Of a stretch of 64,000 bases of DNA, positions 18,716 through 27,217 are shown in pieces. The stretch's first letter is position 1; each line of letters opens with the position of its first letter. Both the position numbers and the translations under genes were made by a program. Below the pieces are notes generated by a model. That model was not told the origin of the DNA. It was given only the letters and a program-made list of their open reading frames with translations, and ran no database searches. This DNA comes from Bacteroidota bacterium (GTDB taxonomy: Bacteria; Bacteroidota; Bacteroidia; JABEUT01), in NCBI GenBank assembly GCA_013288345.1, contig JABDCA010000003.1, positions 62,001 to 126,000 of the forward strand, in the 5' to 3' direction.

Positions 18716-20080
18716 TTTACTGTCTGCAGTAAACACATCCAGCTTGTCGGTTTTCTGAACCATCATGCCGTCTTTTAATGCGCTCGATACAGCAGAGTAG
18801 GGGGCGTTAACTATTTCATCGCCTTCTTTAAGGCCACTCTTTACTTCAATGTTGTTCGCATCTTGTATGCCTGTGGTAACAGTTACTTGTTTTACTTTTC
18901 CGGCATTGTATATAAATACACACTCTATAATAGTGTCTTTTTTATCGGCGTTGTCGTCTTTCTTACTTGCCTTTTTATTGGCATCCTTACCATCGTCTTT
19001 TTTGTCTGCCATCATCATTTTTATAGTGTCCTTAGGGTTGCGTGTAGTAACTGCTTCTATAGGAACAGACAGGACATGGGTGGCAAATTTTACCTCTATA
19101 TCGGCCGTTGCGCTCATACCCGGTTTAAACGGAGAGTCGTTGGTACCGGCAGGCATAAGGTCGGTGTAAGAACTTGGTAGTATATGTATTTTAACAAGGA
19201 AGTTGGTAACCTGGTCAACCGACGATGTACCGTTTGCCGATACACTTGCTGAGTTCGATACTTCGCTAACAATAGATTTGAACTTACGGTTAAGGAATGC
19301 ATCAACCGATATATACGCTGTATCGCCAATTTTTACGTTTACAATATCGTTCTCGTTTACGTTCACATCCGCTTCCATGTTCGAAAGATCGGCAACGCTC
19401 ATCATTACTGTACCGGCCATGGTTGCAGTACCTACTACGCGCTCACCTAACTTTACAGTCAAACCAACAACTACACCATCAATAGGCGATAGTATTATGG
19501 TTTTGGTAAGGTTGTCCTGCGCTTCTTTCATGGTTGCTTCGGCACTCTTCGAATTGAACTGTGCCGCATCAATATTATCCTGTGCTGCTTTTAAGTTGGC
19601 TTCAGCAGTTTGGTATGCAGCGTTCGATGCATCGAGGTCGCTTTGGGCAATAGCGCCTTGTGCAAATAGTTTTTTGTTACGGTTGTAAATAGTGTTCTGG
19701 TTATCGAACTGTGCTTGTGAGCTTGCTAGCTGAGCCTGTGCATTGGTAATAGCCGATTTACTGCTGTTAAATGCTGCTTCAGCCTGGTCGAAAGCAGAAC
19801 GGTACACATCGGGGAATATTTTTGCAAGCAGGTCGCCCTTCTTTACACGCTGGCCTTCGTGCACAGGTAGTTCTACTATTTCGCCCGATACGTCGGGGCT
19901 AATTTTAACAATGGTGGTAGGCTGTATGTTTCCGTCAGATGAAACAGACTCGGTAATATTGCGCGAAGTTACTTTATCTGTTGTTACCTTAATAGATGAT
20001 CCGCTGGAGCATGACTTAAGCATAAGCACCAGGCACAATGCAACACAACCGGTAACTATGTACAATACAATTTTTTTCAT
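18713..20080 (-). CDS. HlyD/MacA-type periplasmic adaptor of a tripartite efflux pump
   Basis: A 455-residue membrane-fusion protein with an N-terminal membrane/lipid-anchor segment (LKSCSSGS may be a lipobox), a barrel-sandwich half motif (GEIVELPVHEGQRVKKGDLLA), a long alpha-hairpin coiled coil with Ala/Gln repeats (about 95-200), the second lipoyl half (ILSPIDGVVVGL) and beta-barrel and membrane-proximal domains. An insertion near 365-390 is extremely Lys/Asp-rich (KKDDGKDANKKASKKDD). It follows the tolC gene with a 2-bp gap. No ABC or RND inner-membrane pump gene is nearby. Confidence 0.9.
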   Translation of the reverse strand: MKKIVLYIVTGCVALCLVLMLKSCSSGSSIKVTTDKVTSRNITESVSSDGNIQPTTIVKISPDVSGEIVELPVHEGQRVKKGDLLAKIFPDVYRSAFDQAEAAFNSSKSAITNAQAQLASSQAQFDNQNTIYNRNKKLFAQGAIAQSDLDASNAAYQTAEANLKAAQDNIDAAQFNSKSAEATMKEAQDNLTKTIILSPIDGVVVGLTVKLGERVVGTATMAGTVMMSVADLSNMEADVNVNENDIVNVKIGDTAYISVDAFLNRKFKSIVSEVSNSASVSANGTSSVDQVTNFLVKIHILPSSYTDLMPAGTNDSPFKPGMSATADIEVKFATHVLSVPIEAVTTRNPKDTIKMMMADKKDDGKDANKKASKKDDNADKKDTIIECVFIYNAGKVKQVTVTTGIQDANNIEVKSGLKEGDEIVNAPYSAVSSALKDGMMVQKTDKLDVFTADSK

Positions 20081-20082
20081 GG

Positions 20083-21525
20083 TTATAGTTTCAAAGGTTT
20101 GCCTTCGTAATAATCAAGGACTTTAATTTTAAATATGTAATTGTATTTTGCCTGTAACAAGTCCGACTTGGCTTTGTTCAGGTTGGTTTGTGCAGTATTG
20201 TAATCGAGTGCTGTCGACATGCCCACATCGAATTTTGTTTTGGTGTAGTTGTATGCTTCGCTGAGCGATGCAACCGATTTCTCAGTGGCGTGGTACTTTC
20301 TTAATGCGCCCAGTGCATCGGCATAGGCCTGCTGTATGTTTTTACGAAGTGTTAGTTCGCTGTTTTCGTAATTGTAATAATTGTTAAGTGCATTCAGTTT
20401 AGCATTACGGTAAGCCACATTGGCCTGCAAGCCATTCAGTATAGGTATGTTCAGCCTGAAACCAAACGATTTGTTGAAGTTATTGTTCAACTGATCGGCC
20501 CATTTTACCGCAGGCCCCTCGGTTATTGTAGGCTCCTTAGCTACTAATGGCGAGGCACCTACATAACCTAATGTATCAAGGTTATAAGCTGTGCTCGAAG
20601 TTTTATCGGACCCTGAATAACCTGTGCCAACGGTTGCGTTAAAGGTAAGCTTGGGGTATAATGCACCTGCTGCTGCCTGCTTGGCATCTTCTGCGCTTTT
20701 CCATTTTAATTCTGCGCTGTGTATATCGGGCATGCTAACCAAAGCTTTAAAATATACCTGTTCAGGGCCATCAATAGCGGGGTTTGCGGGTATGGTAATT
20801 TCGGGTACTGCTATTTTAAATAGTTGCAGTGAATCAATATCTAATAACTGAGCAAGGCCCAACATTGCTAAATCTAATTGGGTTTGTGCGTTCACCTGGT
20901 TTACATCGTCGTTGGCTTCCTGTGCCTGCACATCTAATAAGTTACTGCGCGAAAGGCTGCCGGCGGTAACCAGTTGCTGGGTACGTTCTACCTGTTGCAA
21001 GGTTACTTCGTGCTGGTTTTTAGCTTCGATTAATAGTTCCTGGTCGAGCAATACCTGCAGGTAGCCCGATGCTATATTGAGTGCAATATTGTTTTTGTTT
21101 ACCTCTACATCGTATTTACTGGCTTCGTAACTGGCCTGGTTTTGCTTTAACTGGTTTACGCTTTGCTCTCCTCCAAAAAGGGTGAACGAACTGCTCAGGT
21201 AAAAATCTTGCGACAGAACCTGGCTGGTAGCAAAGGTGTTGGTAAACGGATCAATGGTACGGCCATAGTTCCATGTGTTCGATGCCATACCGTTAATGGT
21301 TGGCAATATATTGCCCTTGCTGCCGGTAACGTTGTTCTTGGCTATTTCGCTACTTACCTGTGCCTGTTTTACAGTAAGGTTATGCTGCCATGCGTAGCTG
21401 ATGCAATAGTCTAAGGGCCATGGTTGGCCGAGAGCCAGATTGGTATCTTTCTGGGCATTTACAATGCCACATGCAAGCAGTGCCACTGCTAACAGTTTGT
21501 TTTTTTTATGGAGAGTTTTAAGCAC
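20083..21525 (-). CDS. TolC-family outer-membrane efflux channel
   Basis: The track extends this ORF to 21678, but a TATATTTG -7 box at 21551-21544 (minus strand) falls inside that extension. The GTG at 21525 (VLKTLHKKNKLLAVALLACG) gives a standard signal peptide ending in VNAQ, so I start there (480 residues). The mature part has the two TolC repeats of long coiled helices (LDVQAQEANDDVNQVNAQTQ; YNTAQTNLNKAKSDLLQAKY). It supplies the outer-membrane exit duct for the adaptor encoded 2 bp downstream. Together they would need an inner-membrane pump such as MacB or an RND protein from another locus. Confidence 0.88.
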   Translation of the reverse strand: MLKTLHKKNKLLAVALLACGIVNAQKDTNLALGQPWPLDYCISYAWQHNLTVKQAQVSSEIAKNNVTGSKGNILPTINGMASNTWNYGRTIDPFTNTFATSQVLSQDFYLSSSFTLFGGEQSVNQLKQNQASYEASKYDVEVNKNNIALNIASGYLQVLLDQELLIEAKNQHEVTLQQVERTQQLVTAGSLSRSNLLDVQAQEANDDVNQVNAQTQLDLAMLGLAQLLDIDSLQLFKIAVPEITIPANPAIDGPEQVYFKALVSMPDIHSAELKWKSAEDAKQAAAGALYPKLTFNATVGTGYSGSDKTSSTAYNLDTLGYVGASPLVAKEPTITEGPAVKWADQLNNNFNKSFGFRLNIPILNGLQANVAYRNAKLNALNNYYNYENSELTLRKNIQQAYADALGALRKYHATEKSVASLSEAYNYTKTKFDVGMSTALDYNTAQTNLNKAKSDLLQAKYNYIFKIKVLDYYEGKPLKL

Positions 21526-21543
21526 GTTTTTTTGAAAGGCTGA

Positions 21544-21551
21544 CAAATATA
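21544..21551 (-). promoter_or_regulatory. -7 box of the tolC-adaptor operon
   Basis: TATATTTG on the minus strand, 18 bases before the GTG at 21525. It shows that the long track start at 21678 is upstream of transcription start. Confidence 0.5.
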
Positions 21552-21648
21552 GCAAATAACTGAATTTGTGGGTAAAACAGGATTGAACGATGATGACACG
21601 GATTGAGCAGATTAGCACGGATAAATTAAAATGAATGGCCTGCTGCCT

Positions 21649-21656
21649 TATATTTG
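21649..21656 (+). promoter_or_regulatory. -7 box adjoining a start codon
   Basis: TATATTTG ends 4 bases before the ATG at 21661. By the rnpB spacing, the mRNA would start at about the ATG (leaderless). Confidence 0.5.
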
Positions 21657-21660
21657 AACT

Positions 21661-23421
21661 ATGAAAAAAGATGCCCATTGGTTTTGGTATGCAATAGGTA
21701 TTGTTGCTATAACCCTAGTCTGCTTTCTTCCTTCAATAACTAACCAATTTACCAATTGGGATGACCCTTTTTACGTTACCAACAATAGTTTAATCAAAAG
21801 CCTATCCTTTCAATCGATAAAGGCGCTATTTACGAGTTATGTAGCCGATAATTACCATCCGCTTACCATGCTAAGCCTTGCAATAAATTATAAGTTCTCG
21901 GGCCTTAACCCTGAAGGGTACCACATTACAAACTTGCTGTTGCACCTATGTAATACCCTGTTGGTAATGGTATTTATTAAAAGGCTATCGGGCGATATGC
22001 GAATTGCTGCTATAACCGCCTTGCTTTTTGCTGTTCACCCTATGCATGTAGAGTCGGTTGCATGGGTATCGGAACGAAAAGATGTGTTGTATGCCTTTTT
22101 CTATTTACTGGCTTTATGCACTTATGTAAAGTATGCAGAAGCGCCTAAAGTGAAGTTATACGTCACCGTGTTTGTCTTTTTCCTGTTATCACTTCTCTCG
22201 AAAGGTATGGCTGTTACATTGCCATTGGTATTACTGGCAATAGATTATTACCGGGGTAAAAAGCCCTTTGCCAAAGCTATTCTCGAGAAAACTCCTTTTT
22301 TAATACTGTCGGTTGTGTTTGGCATTGTGGCCATATATGCCCAGCATAGCACGCAGGCAATAGAGGTTTCAACTACAGGTTCTTACTTCGACAGAATTTT
22401 GTTTGGCTGCTATGCAATGCTCACTTATTTATGGAAATCTATATTCCCTTTCAGCCTGTCATGCTTTTACGATTACCCAATTAAGCACAATGGGTACTAT
22501 CCTGCGGTCTTTTACCTGGCGCCTTTAATTATTGTGGCATTGGCTTACCTGGTATACAAACCTGCCCGAAAGAATAAAGACATTGTATTTGCCTTGCTGT
22601 TCTTTGTCTTTACAATTGTGGTAGTACTGCAATTGATTCCGGTTGGTAAAGCAATTGTAGCGGATAGGTACACGTATATACCTTATATAGGCTTGTTCTT
22701 TTTGCTGGGTAAGTGGATAGTTTCAATGGTAGATAGTAAAAGCAATAATCGCATTGTGCTCCCTGCGTTTGCAGTTATAGTTTTAGTTTTTGGCTGGTTT
22801 ACATACCAGCAATGTAAGGTATGGAAGGATAGCCTTACCTTATGGTCGGGTGCAATTAAAAATGCACCATCGGCAGTGGCCTATTGCAACAGGGGCCAAT
22901 ATTATATGGATGCAAACAACAACGATGATGCCCTAAATGATTTTACCCGATCGATTGAATTAAGGGATTATGCGGCTGCGTATCTTAACCGGAGCTCTGT
23001 GTATTTAAAAACAGGGCTTATTGATAAAGCATTAGATGACTGCAACAAGATGATAAGCTTATGGCCCGATAATGCCTTTGCCTATAATACCCAAAGCGAG
23101 TGCCTTACCCAAAAGAAAGATTATACAGCATCGGTTGAATCGGCTGATAAAGCTATTCAGCTAAAGCCCGATTACGATATTGCCTATTATACCAAAGGCA
23201 ATGCATTGAGTTTTTTAGAGAAATACGATGAAGCCATTGATGCGTATAACAAAGCAATAGCCTTAAACCCTCAGCTTAAGGAAGCCTATAACAACAGGTC
23301 AGCCATGTATTATGTTAAAAAAGAATATACTTTGGCTTTGGCCGATGCCCAAAAAGCACAGGAGCTTGGTTTTGCTGTAAATGCCAATTATATGGAAACT
23401 TTAAAAAATAGTGTGCAATAA
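21661..23421 (+). CDS. TMTC-like membrane glycosyltransferase with TPR repeats
   Basis: A 586-residue protein. Residues 1-390 form about 9-11 membrane helices of the GT-C type. The first luminal loop carries the acidic pair in NWDDPFYV, and LFAVHPMHVESVAWVSERKD is a hallmark of the TMTC/O-mannosyltransferase-like family. The C-terminal 190 residues are TPRs (YNKAIALNPQLKEAYNNRSA). Bacterial members are presumed to transfer sugar from a lipid carrier to proteins or polysaccharides; the acceptor is unknown. It is divergent from the tolC operon and has its own promoter. Confidence 0.82.
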   Translation: MKKDAHWFWYAIGIVAITLVCFLPSITNQFTNWDDPFYVTNNSLIKSLSFQSIKALFTSYVADNYHPLTMLSLAINYKFSGLNPEGYHITNLLLHLCNTLLVMVFIKRLSGDMRIAAITALLFAVHPMHVESVAWVSERKDVLYAFFYLLALCTYVKYAEAPKVKLYVTVFVFFLLSLLSKGMAVTLPLVLLAIDYYRGKKPFAKAILEKTPFLILSVVFGIVAIYAQHSTQAIEVSTTGSYFDRILFGCYAMLTYLWKSIFPFSLSCFYDYPIKHNGYYPAVFYLAPLIIVALAYLVYKPARKNKDIVFALLFFVFTIVVVLQLIPVGKAIVADRYTYIPYIGLFFLLGKWIVSMVDSKSNNRIVLPAFAVIVLVFGWFTYQQCKVWKDSLTLWSGAIKNAPSAVAYCNRGQYYMDANNNDDALNDFTRSIELRDYAAAYLNRSSVYLKTGLIDKALDDCNKMISLWPDNAFAYNTQSECLTQKKDYTASVESADKAIQLKPDYDIAYYTKGNALSFLEKYDEAIDAYNKAIALNPQLKEAYNNRSAMYYVKKEYTLALADAQKAQELGFAVNANYMETLKNSVQ

Positions 23422-23455
23422 TTCCTGAAAGCTTTTACTTAACCTCAACCTTGTT

Positions 23456-24154
23456 TTACAATATCTCTATCTTAATCCCTGCCGTTTCTATATGCGTAGT
23501 AATTTCGAAGGCCTGTATGGTGTAAAAAGGCTCTAAAGCCAACCATGTATGGCGGCCGATAGATAAATCGAACCTTATGCCGGCATAACCCAGATCGACC
23601 ACAGGGTTTACAAGTACAAAGGAACCATACTGTCCGACAATTGTGCCAAACGAAATACCGAGCCCTGCACTAAGTCTGAACTTGGGTGTTTTTACAATGC
23701 GGTAATATAGCCTGAAAGGTATGTCGAGGGTTACTTCTTGTATAGAGTAACTGGCAGTATCGGAGGGCCAGTAGATGCCGGGTTTTTGGTATGTATTACC
23801 TGTGCAGCCAAACTTACCTACTTCAAAGCCGAGCGAAAAGAACAGGTTGCTTTTATATTCTTTCGAAACAAAATCGAAGCCAAACGTAAATGCTGTGCCA
23901 GGCTTAACGCTGTAGCCTGTGTAAATGCGATCCGAGCGATATTGTTTTATCATACCGCTCATTTCGGTATTGAACCCTGCCGCTACCGATGCCATAATGG
24001 CTAAGTGGGCCGAATCGACATGCGATATAGTATCGCGTTTGTGGTGAACGGTATCGTAGTCAACTCCGTAAAAAGCCATGCTTCTGCCGCCATCTTGTGC
24101 ATAGGCACCAAATGAAGTAACAAAAAGGAATAAGAGTAGTATGTTTCTTTTCAT
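23456..24154 (-). CDS. Outer-membrane beta-barrel-like protein
   Basis: A 232-residue protein with a signal peptide (about 1-19, GAYAQ), then alternating-hydrophobicity strands (FTFGFDFVSKEYKSNLFFSLGFEVG; FRLYYRIVKTPKFRLSAGLGIS), compatible with a PorT-like or OMP_b-brl fold of about 8-10 strands. I do not recognise a specific family. It is divergent from the gene at 24209 across a 54-bp shared promoter region. Confidence 0.6.
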   Translation of the reverse strand: MKRNILLLFLFVTSFGAYAQDGGRSMAFYGVDYDTVHHKRDTISHVDSAHLAIMASVAAGFNTEMSGMIKQYRSDRIYTGYSVKPGTAFTFGFDFVSKEYKSNLFFSLGFEVGKFGCTGNTYQKPGIYWPSDTASYSIQEVTLDIPFRLYYRIVKTPKFRLSAGLGISFGTIVGQYGSFVLVNPVVDLGYAGIRFDLSIGRHTWLALEPFYTIQAFEITTHIETAGIKIEIL

Positions 24155-24186
24155 AAACTAAATCTTTGTAAAGATACTTTATATCT

Positions 24187-24194
24187 TAAATTTG
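24187..24194 (+). promoter_or_regulatory. -7 box for the membrane protein gene
   Basis: TAAATTTG, 14 bases before the ATG at 24209, in the divergent intergenic region. Confidence 0.45.
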
Positions 24195-24208
24195 AGTTAA
24201 ATATTACC

Positions 24209-24823
24209 ATGAATTTTAAAGTTTCGCTCGTAACTTCCTTAATTACTTTTATAGGTATATGTACCTTGTTGGTTTTGTATGTTGCCATTGGCGAGAACGT
24301 TACTGTAATAGGCATTGAGATTTGGGTTATAGTATTAGCTGCCATTGTAAACCTTATTCTCCTTATAGTACTGGTGTTTCAGTTAGTTAAGGTAAAAGAG
24401 CAACGAAAGCGTACCCTTAAAACAATAGGTATAATACTTATTAATATACCTGCAGCAATGTTGTGTATGCTATTAATGAATATGTGGGATAAAACCATAA
24501 GGCTAACCATAAGTAATGAAAAGAAAACAACCATTACAGCTATCGAAATTAAAAGCACAAAACAACGAGACATAAGTGAGCTAAAACCCGGTGCCACCAA
24601 AACAATATGGATATATAATCCCGATACATGTAACGTAAGTATTAAGTATACCGAAAATGGCAAAGTGTTCTCTGAGGAAATAAGGCACAGGGTAGAGTGG
24701 GGCGGAAACGCCAACTACAGCATAGGCGATACATTAATGCAAATGAATGACGGCGAAGGCTGTTATGTTAAGCCTTTATTAAAAATTATACCTTTGACAA
24801 AAGAAAATTTAACCCTAAAATAA
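24209..24823 (+). CDS. Membrane protein of unknown function
   Basis: A 204-residue protein with three N-terminal membrane helices (about 5-28, 34-58 and 71-91), then a soluble beta-rich domain (about 95-185) with a LKPGATKTIWIYNPDTCNVS stretch that looks like an Ig-like or copper-chaperone-like fold outside the membrane. No family recognised. The OsmC gene begins 9 bases after its stop, so they are probably co-transcribed. Confidence 0.6.
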   Translation: MNFKVSLVTSLITFIGICTLLVLYVAIGENVTVIGIEIWVIVLAAIVNLILLIVLVFQLVKVKEQRKRTLKTIGIILINIPAAMLCMLLMNMWDKTIRLTISNEKKTTITAIEIKSTKQRDISELKPGATKTIWIYNPDTCNVSIKYTENGKVFSEEIRHRVEWGGNANYSIGDTLMQMNDGEGCYVKPLLKIIPLTKENLTLK

Positions 24824-24832
24824 ATCCCCAAT

Positions 24833-25243
24833 ATGAAACGTAACGCAACAGCAAAATGGAATGGCTCAGTTAAAGAAGGTAAAGGAACCATTACCACACA
24901 AAGCACCACATTAAATAACACCCAATATTCTTTCAGCAGCCGGTTCGAATCGGGCGTGGGCACTAACCCCGAAGAACTTATAGCAGCAGCACATGCAGGT
25001 TGCTTTACCATGAAATTGAGTGCTGTATTAGGCGAATCGAAGTTTACCCCGACATCTATCGAAACTACTTGTACCGTGAATCTGGAGAACGGAGCTATTG
25101 CCGGTTCGCACTTAGTAGTTAAGGCTACTGTGCCGGGTATTACTGCCGATGCTTTTATAGCCTGTGCCGAAAATGCAAAAGCCAATTGCCCTATATCCAA
25201 GGCTTTGAATACCAATATTTCTATGGAAGCTTCTTTGGTGTAG
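24833..25243 (+). CDS. OsmC-family peroxiredoxin
   Basis: A 136-residue OsmC-type hydroperoxide reductase. Both redox cysteines are present: Cys57 in AAHAGCFTM and Cys119 in ANCPISKAL. Arg37 (SSRFESG) and the Glu pair in NPEELIAAA complete the active site. The cytoplasmic enzyme reduces organic hydroperoxides. Its length and motifs are normal for the family. It lies 9 bp after a membrane protein gene and ends at a strong terminator. Confidence 0.93.
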   Translation: MKRNATAKWNGSVKEGKGTITTQSTTLNNTQYSFSSRFESGVGTNPEELIAAAHAGCFTMKLSAVLGESKFTPTSIETTCTVNLENGAIAGSHLVVKATVPGITADAFIACAENAKANCPISKALNTNISMEASLV

Positions 25244-25262
25244 TTTGCCATTCCACCTATCT

Positions 25263-25302
25263 AAGCTTGTCTGTTTTATAAACGGGCAAGCTTTTCTTTT
25301 TA
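25263..25302 (+). terminator. Rho-independent terminator after OsmC
   Basis: AAGCTTGTCTGTTT pairs with AAACGGGCAAGCTT (two G-T wobbles), followed by a T-rich tail CTTTTT, 19 bases after the stop. Confidence 0.8.
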
Positions 25303-25317
25303 TATTCATAATTAAGT

Positions 25318-25400
25318 TTTGGGCGTTCCCCTCGTGCCTCGGGTCGGGCTTTCCGCTTCAAGTCCTCGCTCTGCTGCGGGCTATCCGCTGTAATAACCGC
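25318..25400. repeat. Family A dispersed repeat beside the island
   Basis: GGGCGTTCCCCTCGTGCC, TCGGGTCGGGCTTTCCGCTT, AAGTCCTCGCTCTGCTGCGG: a partial copy of the element at 2630-2730. Another fragment (TCCGCTGCAATCCCTAACGC) lies just outside the right end of the island at about 34376. Confidence 0.65.
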
Positions 25401-25435
25401 ATACCTCTGAAAGCACCATGAATATTGATAACGGA

Positions 25436-25450
25436 AAGAGTTAGTCGCAA
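25436..25450. other. Putative attL
   Basis: AAGAGTTAGTCGCAA, identical to the copy beside the integrase gene at 34219-34233. It lies in intergenic DNA, not in a tRNA gene. Confidence 0.65.
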
Positions 25451-25586
25451 AAATTAGTCTCAAACTGTGCTTAGGGAAAGAATACAATTCAACCCCCAAA
25501 AGCCTGTAAATAAAGTAATGCATAAGAATAACAGTGCGCTCCATACAATAAAGGTATAGAAAATATATGTGCGCACAAGTTTCGAG

Positions 25587-25763
25587 TTATTCACAATCAC
25601 TTAGAATAGGGGTCATAAGCCGATACGTCTCTATTCTTCTTTTGGAGTCTTCAAGGTCTGTTGTTAAACACCTGTTTTTCTTTTTTAATCGATAAATCTC
25701 TTTACGCAAGGCCGTAATAATGGGCTGATATTTTGCCTTAGGGCTAATAAATTCCTTTTTCAT
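25587..25763 (-). CDS. Small basic coiled-coil protein of the island
   Basis: The track ORF runs to 25808, overlapping the previous gene. The internal ATG at 25763 gives a 58-residue protein (MKKEFISPKAKYQ...) that follows the 25781 gene closely. It is rich in Lys/Arg and has a heptad-like helix (LRKEIYRLKKKNRCLTTDLE). No family recognised. It could be a regulator or part of a two-gene unit with its neighbour. Short length keeps confidence modest. Confidence 0.45.
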   Translation of the reverse strand: MKKEFISPKAKYQPIITALRKEIYRLKKKNRCLTTDLEDSKRRIETYRLMTPILSDCE

Positions 25764-25780
25764 AATAGCTTGAATTAAAC

Positions 25781-26143
25781 TTAGTGGATACGGTCTTTCT
25801 TTTTCCAAGGCTCAAAATGAAACCCATTTCTAAAAGTATGATCAATGCATCCGCACCTGAATAAGAGCGTATGGCCTTTTTTATCCCCATCTTCAAGAAG
25901 CTGGGGAGCTATTTTATTCAATGTATTGATAGAACCTTTCCAATACCCCTTATATTCAAGATAGCTTTTAAGCTCCTTAACGCCTTTTAGGAGTTCCGTA
26001 AACTTGGGTTCGGTTTTTATTGCATCTAATTCCTTTTTAGCTTTTACATAGCCGGAACAAAATGCATTCTCTCTTTCGGAATTAATTATTTCCAACAATT
26101 CCTGAACCCCGATTGTAGTAATTTGAATAGCCATTTGCATCAT
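25781..26143 (-). CDS. Island protein of unknown function
   Basis: A 120-residue helical protein, possibly starting at codon 4 (MAIQITTIGVQELL). The C-terminal half has Cys and His residues (LLFRCGCIDHTF) that might bind a metal. A TAATTTTG -7 box lies at 26162-26155 on the minus strand, 11 bases before the first ATG. The small gene at 25763 begins after its stop region, so both may be one operon. I recognise no family. Confidence 0.6.
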   Translation of the reverse strand: MMQMAIQITTIGVQELLEIINSERENAFCSGYVKAKKELDAIKTEPKFTELLKGVKELKSYLEYKGYWKGSINTLNKIAPQLLEDGDKKGHTLLFRCGCIDHTFRNGFHFEPWKKKDRIH

Positions 26144-26154
26144 ATTTGATGATA

Positions 26155-26162
26155 CAAAATTA
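26155..26162 (-). promoter_or_regulatory. -7 box of the left island operon
   Basis: TAATTTTG on the minus strand, 11 bases before the ATG at 26143. Confidence 0.45.
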
Positions 26163-26406
26163 CATCCGAATTCAAGGAGTTTTATGTAACGCTATTTTTT
26201 AGGTATTTTTCTAAAAACCACAAAAACCATAAAAATCATTATTCAAACTAATGATTACCAAGTATTACTAGCTATTATGAGCAAACGTGTGTCAGGGTAA
26301 AAACTGAATGTTTTTTTATTTCGTAAAGGAATTTGCCCGTAAATTGCTGATTTTCTTTCTGTAACACCTTGCTTTGACTCAATAGAAAGTGTTGCAGGTT
26401 GCAACA

Positions 26407-26438
26407 GGATGGAGATTGTTAATACCAAATCTCCATCC
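26407..26438. other. Strong hairpin in a long non-coding stretch
   Basis: GGATGGAGATT pairs perfectly with AATCTCCATCC across a 10-nt loop. It lies in the 672-bp gap 26144-26815, which has no convincing gene. It could be part of a small RNA or a regulatory fold. Confidence 0.45.
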
Positions 26439-26499
26439 CTTGAAAAATAATTGATTTTTTTCCTGAATTTGCACAAAAAAAATGTATTCATGCCTCTTG

Positions 26500-26537
26500 C
26501 CTCCCAGAAAAAATGCCCTTAAAAGCTATTTTAAGGG
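26500..26537 (-). terminator. Orphan minus-strand terminator
   Basis: On the minus strand GATGCCCTTAAAATAGC pairs with its inverse (an 11-bp perfect stem, 4-nt loop) and is followed by TTTTTT. No minus-strand gene lies upstream within the gap, so it may end a short non-coding RNA that starts between 26540 and 26800. Confidence 0.5.
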
Positions 26538-26752
26538 CATCCTGATGATTCGAAGTGATTCAACAGCCAAATGCGCAATAGTGATATTTAGATGCGCAGA
26601 AAATTAGCTAATGTGTTTTTTGAATATGTTATTTTGACCCTAAAAAAACCACTTAAAACCGGCCTTTTTTTATCTTGAGATTTAGCTATGCATTACCTAA
26701 TTCAACCTATATGGTAGAAATGTACGACCCAAAGTTTAACCGTAAGAAAACA

Positions 26753-26784
26753 TTTGGTTGAGCCAAGTTTAATTTGTAGCTTTA
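26753..26784 (+). promoter_or_regulatory. Promoter of the miniprotein operon
   Basis: TTTG (26753-26756), exactly 20 bases, then TAGCTTTA (26777-26784), close to the Bacteroidota consensus. The first gene starts at 26816. Confidence 0.6.
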
Positions 26785-26815
26785 CTTTTATAACTAATTA
26801 AAAACTTAAAAAATT

Positions 26816-27046
26816 ATGGCTCAAATATGGGAAACACCTGAATTTAATAGAATGACTCTGGCAGAACAAATTGATTGGTTAAAACGTCAAATTGAAATTT
26901 TACAAGGTCAGGTTAATAGCAGAGACAGGACTATTGCAAATGGTTCTGACAGCCTATCAAATTGTAATGGGAGACTTTTAAAATGTAATCAGGAGTACAA
27001 AAAGTTAGAAAAGGAAATTGAAGATTTAAAAAAAGGAAAATCATAA
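26816..27046 (+). CDS. Small coiled-coil protein (miniprotein operon, gene 1)
   Basis: A 76-residue cytoplasmic protein without signal peptide. It is helical throughout: an N-terminal amphipathic helix (MTLAEQIDWLKRQIEILQGQ), a polar Ser/Asn linker with two Cys, and a Lys/Glu coiled-coil tail. I recognise no family. A good promoter precedes it, and two more tiny genes follow with gaps of 29 and 13 bp, suggesting one transcript. It may be the oligomerising member of an unknown small-protein set. Confidence 0.6.
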   Translation: MAQIWETPEFNRMTLAEQIDWLKRQIEILQGQVNSRDRTIANGSDSLSNCNGRLLKCNQEYKKLEKEIEDLKKGKS

Positions 27047-27075
27047 ATTTCTAATTTTATAAAAAACAAAACACT

Positions 27076-27204
27076 ATGGAAAAGAAACCAATGCCTGAGC
27101 CAACAAGACCCACAATTCCAAATACACCGCCAAGACCTCCGGTTATAACTGAGCCGTCAAGGCCAGTAATTAAACCAAAACCAGACCCAAGACCAGTAAT
27201 TTAA
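27076..27204 (+). CDS. Proline-rich 42-residue peptide (gene 2)
   Basis: Too short for the ORF track. ATG at 27076 to TAA at 27204 encodes 42 residues, about 40 percent proline, built from repeats of P-x-P-x-R-P (PEPTRP, TEPSRP, PDPRP), each followed by I or VI. It has no signal peptide or hydrophobic segment and would be an extended polyproline-type chain. Its neighbours, at 29 bp upstream and 13 bp downstream, are co-oriented, which supports it being a real gene. A PxxP ligand or spacer role is conceivable but unproven. Confidence 0.55.
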   Translation: MEKKPMPEPTRPTIPNTPPRPPVITEPSRPVIKPKPDPRPVI

Positions 27205-27217
27205 AATAAAAAACTAT

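Noticed and set aside
19203-20126. Long plus-strand ORFs opposite the efflux adaptor
   Set aside because: They are shadows of the adaptor and tolC genes; the minus-strand frames show clear protein families.
21526-21678. Extended N-terminus of the TolC protein in the track
   Set aside because: The extra 51 residues lie upstream of a good -7 box and encode no signal peptide; the GTG at 21525 does.
26255-26491. 78-residue minus-strand ORF in the island
   Set aside because: It crosses a strong hairpin, has no promoter or start signal and no protein-like pattern; a chance ORF in non-coding DNA.
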